From the NCBI GenBank assembly GCA_021826505.1, contig JAKAZV010000001.1:1-34474 (forward strand): a stretch of 34,474 bases of DNA, given 5' to 3'. Position numbers and translations under genes: made by a program. This DNA is from Acidobacteriota bacterium. GTDB taxonomy: Bacteria > Acidobacteriota > Terriglobia > Terriglobales > SCQP01. Below are positions 26,912 to 34,474 of the stretch, piece by piece (within the stretch, counting starts at the first letter, position 1; each line of letters begins with the position of its first letter). The notes beneath the pieces are model-generated. The model saw only the letters and a list, made by a program, of their open reading frames with translations, was not told the DNA's origin and searched no databases.

Positions 26912-27448
26912 TCGGCGCGCATGGCTGATCCGCGCCGGGAAGCGGAAGCCGGGGCGGATTTCGCTATGGCGAATATAGCCGCCGGTTTCGGCCGTCCAGT
27001 ACATCAGGCCGCTTACCCCCAGCGCCAGCAGCAATAACGCCAGGGCGGCCCAGCGGGGCAGGCGCGAGAGCCGGCGCGCATGAATTCCATACCAGGCCAG
27101 CAGCGCCGCCGCGGCCAGAACCAGGACTCCGGTCAGGGCATAGCCGGCGGCATTGGCATGGGCATGAATCAGGGCCGGAGCCATGCCCAGCCGGCGCATA
27201 TAGCCGGCAGCCGATTGCCCGGTGAGATAAACCGGTATCGCCGCCAGGCCGGAAAATATCCATAAAGCCAGTCCGGCTTTTTGAAATTCCTGGGTCGGCC
27301 GGAACCAGCCCCAGAGATAGAAGCCCACCCCCAGCGGCACGGCAATCACCGGCAGGTGGTTAAGCAGCAAGTGCCAGTGCACGACGTTATAGATGAAGCG
27401 CGGCCCGCTGCCGGTGGGAAGCGCGGGCCGCGCAACATGGGAGGACAT
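26870..27448 (-). CDS. Membrane protein, DUF2231-like
   Basis: Hydrophobic helices with WHLLLNHLPVIAVPLGVGFYLWGWF and HAHANAAGYALTGVLVLAAAALLAW. Confidence 0.65.
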   Translation of the reverse strand: MSSHVARPALPTGSGPRFIYNVVHWHLLLNHLPVIAVPLGVGFYLWGWFRPTQEFQKAGLALWIFSGLAAIPVYLTGQSAAGYMRRLGMAPALIHAHANAAGYALTGVLVLAAAALLAWYGIHARRLSRLPRWAALALLLLALGVSGLMYWTAETGGYIRHSEIRPGFRFPARISHARRSRMANQDTGRKHQ

Positions 27449-27466
27449 GATGAATGCGGCTCCCGA

Positions 27467-28378
27467 TTAACGGACGCGCAGGTGGCGCAGATAGCGATAG
27501 CTGATCTTGATGGCCGTCAGCGGCGAGAGCGGCGCGGTTTGATCCTGCTCGACGAAAATATGTTTCGCTCCCGCCATGGGCGCGTGGGCAAAAACCCGGG
27601 CCCAGTTGATTTTGCCGCGGCCGACCTCGGTGAAAGGATCAAATCCGCGCGGGAATTGATGCGGATTATAGGCGGCCGGCACATGATGCTTCATGTCCTT
27701 GATGTGCAGCAGCGGATAACGGCCGGGGGAGCGCTTGAACCAGGCCACGGGATCCTGTTGTGCGTAGGTGATCCAGAAAACATCCATTTCAAACTTCAGC
27801 AGTTCAGGATCGGTTTCACGATGCAGAATTTCATACCCGGTGGTGCCGCCGGTGGGAATGAATTCGGTGATGTGATTGTGATAGCAGAACTGCAGGCCGT
27901 GCTTTTTGGCGATTTTGCCGGCCTCATTATAGCGGGCGGCGATGCGCTTCCAGCCTTCGGCATCATGCACGCCGGTGTTCATCGTGACAAAGTAGCGCAG
28001 ATGGTAGGGGTCGGCCTGGGCCATGAGGATTTCCCATTGCCGGGGCGTGCCCGGATTGGGCTGCATGGCGAGCGTGCTGACCATGCTCAGGCCGGACTCG
28101 CGCAGATAGCGCCGCATCGTCTGCCAGGGAGCCGGCATTTGGGTGACATCGCCTTCGACCAGCCGGTAACCCGCGGCATGCACCGCGCGCAGAGTGGGCA
28201 GCGGACGGTGGGCAAATAAATTTCGCACCGTGTAGAGTTCCAGCCCAATCGGTCCGCTCCAGGCAGGGTGGGAGGCGGCATGGGCGGCGCGGCTGGCCAG
28301 CAGAGCGGCAGGCGCGCCCAGGCCGAAAAGCCCGGTCGCGGCCTGACGCAGAAATTGACGGCGATTGGAAGGTTCCAT
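27467..28378 (-). CDS. Tat-exported sugar phosphate isomerase/epimerase (TIM-barrel)
   Basis: MEPSNRRQFLRQAATGLFGLGAPAALLASRAAHA twin-arginine signal; IGLELYTVRNLF, FCYHNHITEF, FEMDVFWITYAQQDPVAW, HIKDMKH. Confidence 0.88.
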   Translation of the reverse strand: MEPSNRRQFLRQAATGLFGLGAPAALLASRAAHAASHPAWSGPIGLELYTVRNLFAHRPLPTLRAVHAAGYRLVEGDVTQMPAPWQTMRRYLRESGLSMVSTLAMQPNPGTPRQWEILMAQADPYHLRYFVTMNTGVHDAEGWKRIAARYNEAGKIAKKHGLQFCYHNHITEFIPTGGTTGYEILHRETDPELLKFEMDVFWITYAQQDPVAWFKRSPGRYPLLHIKDMKHHVPAAYNPHQFPRGFDPFTEVGRGKINWARVFAHAPMAGAKHIFVEQDQTAPLSPLTAIKISYRYLRHLRVR

Positions 28379-28443
28379 AGCGAAGCAGTATAGAACATTT
28401 TGATCCCGCACCGCAGTGCGGACACCGGAAAGGCACTCAAGGT

Positions 28444-29517
28444 TCAGCCGGAGTGGCGGATATGGACCACATCCCCATCCTGGACGATGTATTCCTTGCC
28501 TTCCAGCCGCAGCCGGCCTTTTTCCCGGGCGGCGGCTTCGCTGCCGGCCTCGAGCAGTTCATTCCAGCGAATGACCTCGGCGCGGATAAAATGATGCGCC
28601 AGGTCGGAGTGAATGGCGGCGGCGGCATCGAGGGCGCGGGCGCCGCGCGGCAGCGGCCAGGCGCGGCATTCATCCTGGCCGGCGGTGAAAAATGAGATCA
28701 GGCCCAGCAGCTCGTAGAGCGCCTGGGCGATGCGCACGATGCCGGGTTCCTTGAGACCGTATTCGGCCAGAAACGCGGTGCGCTCCGGCGCGGGCAGGGA
28801 AGCGATCTCGCGCTCGATTTTGGCGCAGACGGCCAGGGCGCGGCTTTGCGGCTTCGCCTGCAAAAGCGCATGCAGGCCGTAGCGCTCAACCGCCTGATCC
28901 ATGGCTCCGGCTTCGGATTCATCGAGGTTCAGCACGTACAGAATCGGTTTCTGGCTCAGGAACTGAAAGCCGCGCACCATGCGGGCCTGATCGGAGTTGA
29001 GGGCCAGGGTGCGCAGGGGCTGCTCCGCCTCCAGATGCTGCTGCATGCGGGCCATCAGCTCCGCTTCCTGCTGCAGGGCCGGGGTGCGCTGCTTTTTCAG
29101 TTCTTTTTCCAGGCGCTCGCGCCGCTTTTCCACCTGGCTCAAGTCGCTGAAGATGAGATCAAATTCCAGGTTTTGAATTTCCTGGGCCGGCTGAGCCTCG
29201 CTGGCGGCATGCATCAGGCTGGGGTCGCGGAACAGCCTGACCATGTGCAGCAGGGCATCCACATCGCGCAGCGCGGCAATTCCGGTTCCGGCGCGCAGAT
29301 CGGCGGGCGTGAGGGTGGCGAGATCGAATAATTCCAGCCGGGCCGGAGTATGCTTAGCCGGCTGATAATGCTCCGACAGGGCATCAAGGCGCGGGTCGGG
29401 AATCAGGGCCAGGCCCTGCTGATCGGCGCGCTTGCCGGGGGAAGAAGCCGATTGAGTCAGCAGTTCAAAGAGCGTGGTTTTGCCGGTTTGAGGGAAGCCA
29501 ATGATGCCAGTTTGCAT
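28444..29517 (-). CDS. ychF: YchF/OLA1-type ATPase with TGS domain
   Basis: MQTGIIGFPQTGKTTLFELLT P-loop, YVLNLDESE, C-terminal RLEGKEYIVQDGDVVHIRHS. Confidence 0.88.
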   Translation of the reverse strand: MQTGIIGFPQTGKTTLFELLTQSASSPGKRADQQGLALIPDPRLDALSEHYQPAKHTPARLELFDLATLTPADLRAGTGIAALRDVDALLHMVRLFRDPSLMHAASEAQPAQEIQNLEFDLIFSDLSQVEKRRERLEKELKKQRTPALQQEAELMARMQQHLEAEQPLRTLALNSDQARMVRGFQFLSQKPILYVLNLDESEAGAMDQAVERYGLHALLQAKPQSRALAVCAKIEREIASLPAPERTAFLAEYGLKEPGIVRIAQALYELLGLISFFTAGQDECRAWPLPRGARALDAAAAIHSDLAHHFIRAEVIRWNELLEAGSEAAAREKGRLRLEGKEYIVQDGDVVHIRHSG

Positions 29518-29526
29518 AATCTAAAA

Positions 29527-29644
29527 GCGAAGGGATAAGCATCGCATAGCTGCGTTGTCAGGCGCTCAGACATCCTCACATGCCACCGAGTATGCCGCGG
29601 TGTCTTCGCGCTTTCCGCCTGGCTCTGCTTGCTTCTCCCTTCGC
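29527..29644. repeat. Dispersed intergenic repeat, copy C (full length) with terminal inverted repeats
   Basis: Ends GCGAAGGGATAAGC / GCTTCTCCCTTCGC are inverted repeats at 13/14; CTAAA flanks near both sides (29521-29525, 29646-29650). Confidence 0.8.
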
Positions 29645-29682
29645 CCTAAATGATCCGAATTCTGCCTTGCGCCGGCCAGGAT

Positions 29683-29712
29683 TTGCGGACGGAAAAGGTA
29701 AACGTTTATAAT
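29683..29712 (+). promoter_or_regulatory. Candidate sigma70 promoter TTGCGG-N18-TATAAT
   Basis: Perfect -10 hexamer, 36 bp upstream of ATG 29749. Confidence 0.5.
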
Positions 29713-29748
29713 AACAAAGGGCGGCTTCTCGAAAGGTCGAAATTACCT

Positions 29749-29946
29749 ATGTTTTCCAATGAACAGCGGGTTCGTCACACCTCCTACGGCACCGGCACCA
29801 TTGTGCATTCCGATGATCAGCGCACCTCGGTGCAATTTGACGAACACGGTCTGAAGAAGTTTGTGACCCGCATTGTGCAGCTTGAGGCCACGGATGTGCC
29901 CGCGCCCAGCCGGCCGGTGCGGAAAAGCCGCAAAAAGACCGCCTGA
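29749..29946 (+). CDS. Small stand-alone Tudor/SH3-like domain protein resembling the UvrD/PcrA C-terminal domain
   Basis: MFSNEQRVRHTSYGTGTIVHSDDQRTSVQFDEHGLKKFVTRIVQLE; GAAAGG RBS. Confidence 0.65.
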   Translation: MFSNEQRVRHTSYGTGTIVHSDDQRTSVQFDEHGLKKFVTRIVQLEATDVPAPSRPVRKSRKKTA

Positions 29947-30073
29947 AGATTGCGCACGCTTTCCCCCTAGGGCGATCATCAGTGCTGCCGGGCAACCTTG
30001 GATTGAATGCTTACCATCCAAGTGACACTTGTGCCAGGGCGCAAGCAATAACCTGGCGCGGATTCGGAACCGC

Positions 30074-30712
30074 ATGCAAGCTCGGCCCCTCATCGCTCAA
30101 CCACCCCTCGCACCCGAGTTCAGCAACGAAGCCGAGGCCATTCAACAAGCCAAGCTGGGCCATGGCGCGGCGTTCGCGTTCCTCTACCATCTGCATAAGC
30201 GGCGGGTCTATTCGCTCTGCCTGCGCATGACCGGCAACACCGCCGAGGCGGAAGACCTGGCGCAGGAGGCGTTTTTGCAGCTGTTTCGCAAAATCGCCAC
30301 GTTTCGCGGGGAAAGCGCGTTTTCCACCTGGCTGCACCGGCTATCGGTCAATGTGGTGCTCATGCATCTGCGCCGCAAAGGCCTGCCCGAGGTTTCACTC
30401 GAGGAAACCATGCAGCCCATGCAAGATGACGGGCCCAAGCGGGATATCGGCGAAAGGGATAAAAACCTGGTCGGCTCGCTGGACCGGGTGAATCTGGAGC
30501 GCGCCATTGAAAGCCTGCCTCCCGGATACCGCACAATTTTTGTCTTGCACGATATGGAAGGCTACGAACACAACGAAATTGCCAGTATGATGGGCTGCTC
30601 GATCGGCAACTCCAAATCGCAGCTCCATAAAGCCCGTATGAAGCTGCGGGATATGCTGCGCGAGCCGCCCCTGGAGCGGGCCGCGCGGAAGGAGGCCGAG
30701 CATGGCCGCTAA
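30074..30712 (+). CDS. ECF-type RNA polymerase sigma factor
   Basis: Region 2 ([67 protein letters not shown]) and region 4 ([48 protein letters not shown]). Confidence 0.95.
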   Translation: MQARPLIAQPPLAPEFSNEAEAIQQAKLGHGAAFAFLYHLHKRRVYSLCLRMTGNTAEAEDLAQEAFLQLFRKIATFRGESAFSTWLHRLSVNVVLMHLRRKGLPEVSLEETMQPMQDDGPKRDIGERDKNLVGSLDRVNLERAIESLPPGYRTIFVLHDMEGYEHNEIASMMGCSIGNSKSQLHKARMKLRDMLREPPLERAARKEAEHGR

Positions 30713-31043
30713 GCCTCGCGCCCAGGCGCTTGACTGCGAGGGATTGCGTGATTTTCTGGCCCGCCAGACGGGTTTCCGGCTCAATGCCGCCGCGCGGCAG
30801 CATGTGGAAAAGTGTCCGGCCTGCCAGGCGCTGGTCAGCGACCTGGAATTTCTGGCCGCGCGGGTGCGCCATCTGCGGCCGCCCGAGCCCAGCCCGGCGC
30901 TGTGGGATAAAATCCGGTTTCAGCTCGAGCAGGAAGGCATCATTCGCAGCCAGTCTCCGGCCGAGCCGGTGGAAGTTGGCGCGGGCATGCCGCTGCTTTC
31001 CAAAAGCCCGGCTTCTACCCGTTCGCCCCGGCACCGCGGCTGA
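30702..31043 (+). CDS. Zinc-finger (ZAS-type) anti-sigma factor, apparently soluble
   Basis: HVEKCPAC (HxxxCxxC) motif; ATG overlaps the sigma stop by 11 nt; no obvious TM segment. Confidence 0.78.
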   Translation: MAAKPRAQALDCEGLRDFLARQTGFRLNAAARQHVEKCPACQALVSDLEFLAARVRHLRPPEPSPALWDKIRFQLEQEGIIRSQSPAEPVEVGAGMPLLSKSPASTRSPRHRG

Positions 31044-31178
31044 TCTGCAGGGCGAAGAGGGAAACGTCGCCGGACTTGGGCTGTCCATCGCTCAGAAATT
31101 GCGAGCGCAAATAACGGAAAGAACTTTCTCCTGGCGCCTCCATTTTTATAAACCTATAACAGCAGTGGACAGGGCCAC

Positions 31179-31721
31179 TTATTTCGGGAGCAATAAGGGT
31201 TGCGAGATAACAACATCGAAGAGCAGAGATAAAATGCGCTCCACCACGGCTTCAGGGTCCTGGCCCCCGGCGTCTACGCTTGCTTCCGCCTGCTGGTAGG
31301 CCGGCAGGCGCTGCTGATAAAGAGCCAGAAACGATTCCGCGTCGCGAAACAGCGGCCGCTGGGTCATCTGAGCGCAGCGCAGCAGCAGTTCTTCGCAGGG
31401 CACATCGAGAAAAATGGTTTTGCAGACCTGTTGAATATGCTGCCGGTTCATGGGCTGGGCGAAGGTGCCGCCGCCGCAGGCCACCACCATGCGGCGGCGG
31501 GTTTCGGCCTCGGCCAGGGCCGCGGCCAGCGCTTCGCGCTCATACGCGCGGAATTCGGTTTCGCCGCCGCGCTGGAAAATGACGGGGATTTCCATGCCCG
31601 CAAGCGCCACGATGCGGTCATCGAGGTCGCAGAAATACCACCCCAGCCGCTGCGCCAGCCGTTTGCCCACGGTAGACTTGCCGCTGCCCATAAAACCCAC
31701 CAGCGCCAGGGGACGTTCCAT
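31179..31721 (-). CDS. aroK: Shikimate kinase
   Basis: LALVGFMGSGKSTVGKRLAQRLGWYFCDLDDRIVALAGMEIPVIFQRGGETEFRAYEREAL, VVACGGGTF. Confidence 0.96.
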   Translation of the reverse strand: MERPLALVGFMGSGKSTVGKRLAQRLGWYFCDLDDRIVALAGMEIPVIFQRGGETEFRAYEREALAAALAEAETRRRMVVACGGGTFAQPMNRQHIQQVCKTIFLDVPCEELLLRCAQMTQRPLFRDAESFLALYQQRLPAYQQAEASVDAGGQDPEAVVERILSLLFDVVISQPLLLPK

Positions 31722-31768
31722 GACAAGATTTTACATCGGCCGCGCGGCCGTTATGATGGAAGAGAATC

Positions 31769-33823
31769 ATGGGCCAGGTGCGCATACTTCCCGACCGGGT
31801 TGTCAACCAGATCGCAGCCGGCGAAGTGGTCGAAAGGCCGGCGGCGGTGGTGAAGGAGCTGCTCGAAAACAGCCTGGATGCCGGCGCCCGAAGACTGCGG
31901 ATCGAAATCGAAGCCGGCGGCCGCAAGCGCATCGAGGTGCTCGATGACGGCGCGGGCATGACGCGCGATGACGCGCTCCTGGCGCTGGAGCGCCACGCCA
32001 CCAGCAAACTGCGCGAGACCAGCGACCTGCTCGCCATCCCCACGCTGGGCTTTCGCGGCGAGGCGCTGCCCTCCATCGCTTCGGTCTCGCGCTTGACGCT
32101 TGAAAGCGCGCCGGAAACGGGCGGCGGCACGCGCCTGGAAATCCGAGGCGGGAAATTGCAAAACGTTGCCGAAGCCGGCCTGCCGCGGGGCACGCGCGTC
32201 AGGGTTGAGGATTTGTTCGGGAACGTTCCGGCGCGCAGGAAATTTCTCAAAACCGAAGCCACGGAGTTCAGCCACATCGCCGGCGTAGTCACCCATTACG
32301 CCCTCGCTTATCCCGAAAACCATTTTGAGCTTTGGCATAACGGCAGACTCTGGCTGCAGGCCGCCGCGGCCGGATCGCTGGCCGAGCGCCTGCAGCAGAT
32401 TTTTGGCGCCGAGTTGCTGGAACAATTATTGGAAGTTCAGACCTCGATCCGCATGCCGCGTGAAGCAGATGACGAGGATGCAGACGCGGAAACTGCCTCC
32501 GCTCAGGCCCGCGATGAAGCCGAAGACGGCCCGACCGGCCCGGCGCTGGTCTTGTATGGATTCATTTCCCGGCCCGAGCTGCAGAAGCTGAACAGGAATT
32601 CGCTATACACCTTTGTCAATCGCCGGCTGGTGCGGGATCGCGTGGTGCAGCATGGCATTTCCGACGCGTATCGAAATCTGCTGCCCAACGGCGCCAGCCC
32701 GGTGGCGCTGCTGTTTCTCGATCTGCCCTATGCGGCCGTGGACGTGAATGTGCACCCGCAGAAGATCGAAGTACGGTTTCGCCGTCCCAACTGGGTGCAT
32801 GATGCGGTCCGAGACAGCCTCAGCCAGGTTTTGGGCGTGGCCCGGCCCGTGCCTAGCTTCCAGCGTGAAATTCACGCTCAGCCGACAGCGCGGCCGGCGC
32901 TGGAAACGCGCTATACCGGAAAGGTGAATGACCCCTATGCCGGCGCGGGCTGGCGCGGCAGTTCGGCCCTGGCGGCGGGAGGGGAAGTCCCCGGAGGACT
33001 CAGCCTGGAGGATCTGGCGCCGGAGTACCGGCTCACCCAGCCGCTGCCGCCTCCGGTGCCGGGAAGGCTGCCGTTGGCCTGGGAGCAGGCGCCATTTGAT
33101 CCGCTGGCGGGAACCAGCGCGATCGCAATTCGGGAGGGAGTGGCCGCGGTCGCGGCGGGCGAAGCCCAGGTCTATGCGCCTGAACCAAGCCGGGGCTGTC
33201 TGCCCAGCGCGCCCACGCCGGCCATGCCCGAAGCGGCTTGGGATTTGAGCAGCCTGACGCCGCTGGGACAGCTGCGCCAAAGCTATATATTGGCCGCCGG
33301 CGCGCAGGGCTTTTGCCTGGTGGATCAGCATGCGGCGCACGAACGGGTATTATTTGAGCAAACCGCGGCGGCGCGTGCCCAGGGACAGACGCTGTCTCAG
33401 ACTTTATTGCTGCCGGTGGTGGTGGAACTCAATCCGGCGCAGTGGGCGCGCTATGAGGAGATCGCCGCAGAAATGGACCGCAACGGCTTTGCCGCCGAGC
33501 CGTTCGGCGGACGCTCGCTGCGGGTGCTCAGCGTGCCGGCTGGCGTCGAGGGCCCCCGCGCTCAGGCCTTGCTGGAAGAAATTTTGGAAGTCAGCGAAGC
33601 CGGCGAGCGGCGGCTGAGCGCGCAGACACTGGAACTGCGCATTGCCGCCACCATTGCCTGCCATGCCGCGATCAAGGTCAATATGGCGCTCAATCCGGAA
33701 AAAATGTCCTGGCTGCTCTCGGCGCTGGCCGCAACTCGCCATCCCATGACCTGCCCGCATGGCCGGCCGGTGCTGTTGCGCTACTCGCTGCGCGAGATCG
33801 AACAGGCGTTCAAGCGGATTTAG
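31769..33823 (+). CDS. mutL: DNA mismatch repair protein MutL with endonuclease motif
   Basis: IRILPDRVVNQIAAGEVVERPAAVVKELLENSLDAGA, LDDGAGMTRDDALLALERHATSKL, FRGEALPSIASVSRL; C-terminal DQHAAHERVLFE and CPHGRP. Confidence 0.97.
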   Translation: MGQVRILPDRVVNQIAAGEVVERPAAVVKELLENSLDAGARRLRIEIEAGGRKRIEVLDDGAGMTRDDALLALERHATSKLRETSDLLAIPTLGFRGEALPSIASVSRLTLESAPETGGGTRLEIRGGKLQNVAEAGLPRGTRVRVEDLFGNVPARRKFLKTEATEFSHIAGVVTHYALAYPENHFELWHNGRLWLQAAAAGSLAERLQQIFGAELLEQLLEVQTSIRMPREADDEDADAETASAQARDEAEDGPTGPALVLYGFISRPELQKLNRNSLYTFVNRRLVRDRVVQHGISDAYRNLLPNGASPVALLFLDLPYAAVDVNVHPQKIEVRFRRPNWVHDAVRDSLSQVLGVARPVPSFQREIHAQPTARPALETRYTGKVNDPYAGAGWRGSSALAAGGEVPGGLSLEDLAPEYRLTQPLPPPVPGRLPLAWEQAPFDPLAGTSAIAIREGVAAVAAGEAQVYAPEPSRGCLPSAPTPAMPEAAWDLSSLTPLGQLRQSYILAAGAQGFCLVDQHAAHERVLFEQTAAARAQGQTLSQTLLLPVVVELNPAQWARYEEIAAEMDRNGFAAEPFGGRSLRVLSVPAGVEGPRAQALLEEILEVSEAGERRLSAQTLELRIAATIACHAAIKVNMALNPEKMSWLLSALAATRHPMTCPHGRPVLLRYSLREIEQAFKRI

Positions 33824-33830
33824 CAGTTGG

Positions 33831-33861
33831 GGCATGCCAGGATAAGGATGCCCGGCATGCC
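33831..33861. terminator. Hairpin GGCATGCC-N15-GGCATGCC between convergent genes (possible bidirectional terminator)
   Basis: 8-bp self-complementary arms; no U tract. Confidence 0.3.
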
Positions 33862-33894
33862 ATTAGCTGAACAGGAGCACGCTTGTCCCGGAAA

Positions 33895-34474
33895 CTACAC
33901 CGCTTCGACGCGGGCCGGGATGAATTCGTGATGCAGTGTCTCCGGGTCGCCCAGATGCGGATCGGTATTAAAGCCGAGTTTCACCGCGCCCTGCAGCGGC
34001 AGCGCGGCCGATGATCCGCCAACCGCCACGGCCAGTTTTCCCGGCTGGAGCACGAACTTGCGCAGCTTTTCCTCCCAGTACCAGAGCGAGGGGTCATGGT
34101 AGGGCAGGGTAAAAGTGATGCGGCGCGCCTCGCCCGGCTTGAGTTCCACGCGCGCGAAGCCGGCCAACTGGCGCAGTGGACGCTTCACCTTCGATTTGGG
34201 CGCGGTCACATAGAATTGCGCGATTTCTGCGCCGGCGCGCGCGCCGGTGTTTTTCACTGTTACGCTGACATGCAGAAAGCCTCCGGTTTTCAGCTCCGGC
34301 GCGCTGAGGTGCAGGTGGCTGTACTCGAAGCTGGTGTAGCTGAGGCCGTGGCCGAAGGGATAGAGCGGCTGGCCGCTGAAATACATATAGGTGCGGTTGT
34401 TCATGATGTTGAAATCATGAAAATCGGGCACCTGCTCGAGGCCGCGGAACCAGGTTTCGGCCAGCTTGCCGCTG
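33895..34474 (-). CDS. Glycoside hydrolase family 3 beta-glucosidase, C-terminal part (continues beyond window)
   Basis: SGKLAETWFRGLEQVPDFHDFNIMNNRTYMYFSGQPLYPFGHGLSYTSFEYSHL plus Fn3-like domain; reading frame open to the window edge. Confidence 0.9.
   Translation of the reverse strand, partial: SGKLAETWFRGLEQVPDFHDFNIMNNRTYMYFSGQPLYPFGHGLSYTSFEYSHLHLSAPELKTGGFLHVSVTVKNTGARAGAEIAQFYVTAPKSKVKRPLRQLAGFARVELKPGEARRITFTLPYHDPSLWYWEEKLRKFVLQPGKLAVAVGGSSAALPLQGAVKLGFNTDPHLGDPETLHHEFIPARVEAV

Noticed and set aside
31099-31110. TTGCG-AG-CGCAA palindrome
   Set aside because: Located between the convergent anti-sigma and aroK 3' ends, where an operator is unlikely; short enough to be chance.
1-34474. 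CRISPR array, prophage, transposase or toxin-antitoxin module
   Set aside because: No regularly spaced direct repeats and no integrase, transposase, phage structural or TA-like proteins among the readable frames.

Overview
GC-rich window, probably from an Acidobacteriota-like chromosome. The taxonomic hint is an acidobacterial-type VWFA protein and a DUF2934 protein; this is inference only. Most of it is housekeeping and accessory genes: moeA, GNAT, fused 2-oxoglutarate decarboxylase/dehydrogenase (KGD type), ubiX, quinone oxidoreductase, ubiE/menG, aroB, M28 peptidase, tatC and tatA/B, M50 protease with CBS domains, GH15, HAD, ICDH/IPMDH, MbfA-like ferritin-VIT1, Tat-signal sugar isomerase, ychF, ECF sigma plus ZAS anti-sigma, aroK, mutL, GH3 fragment and one tRNA-Ala(GGC). 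The most interesting part is positions 1-5420, a probable redox island. It holds a window-truncated outer-membrane beta-barrel (missed by the ORF track) next to a 10-CXXCH MtrA/DmsE-type cytochrome. Divergent from these are a protein in which a c-type cytochrome domain appears to be inserted into a cupredoxin-like fold that has lost its copper-ligand motifs, and a monoheme cytochrome c. An FNR-type regulator with the C-x2-C-x5-C cluster motif lies beside them, with FNR-box-like palindromes upstream of it. A second notable signal is a ~120-bp dispersed repeat: two full copies and one half copy, each full copy with complementary ends whose sequence differs between copies while pairing is kept. 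All calls are from reading the sequence; no database search was run.
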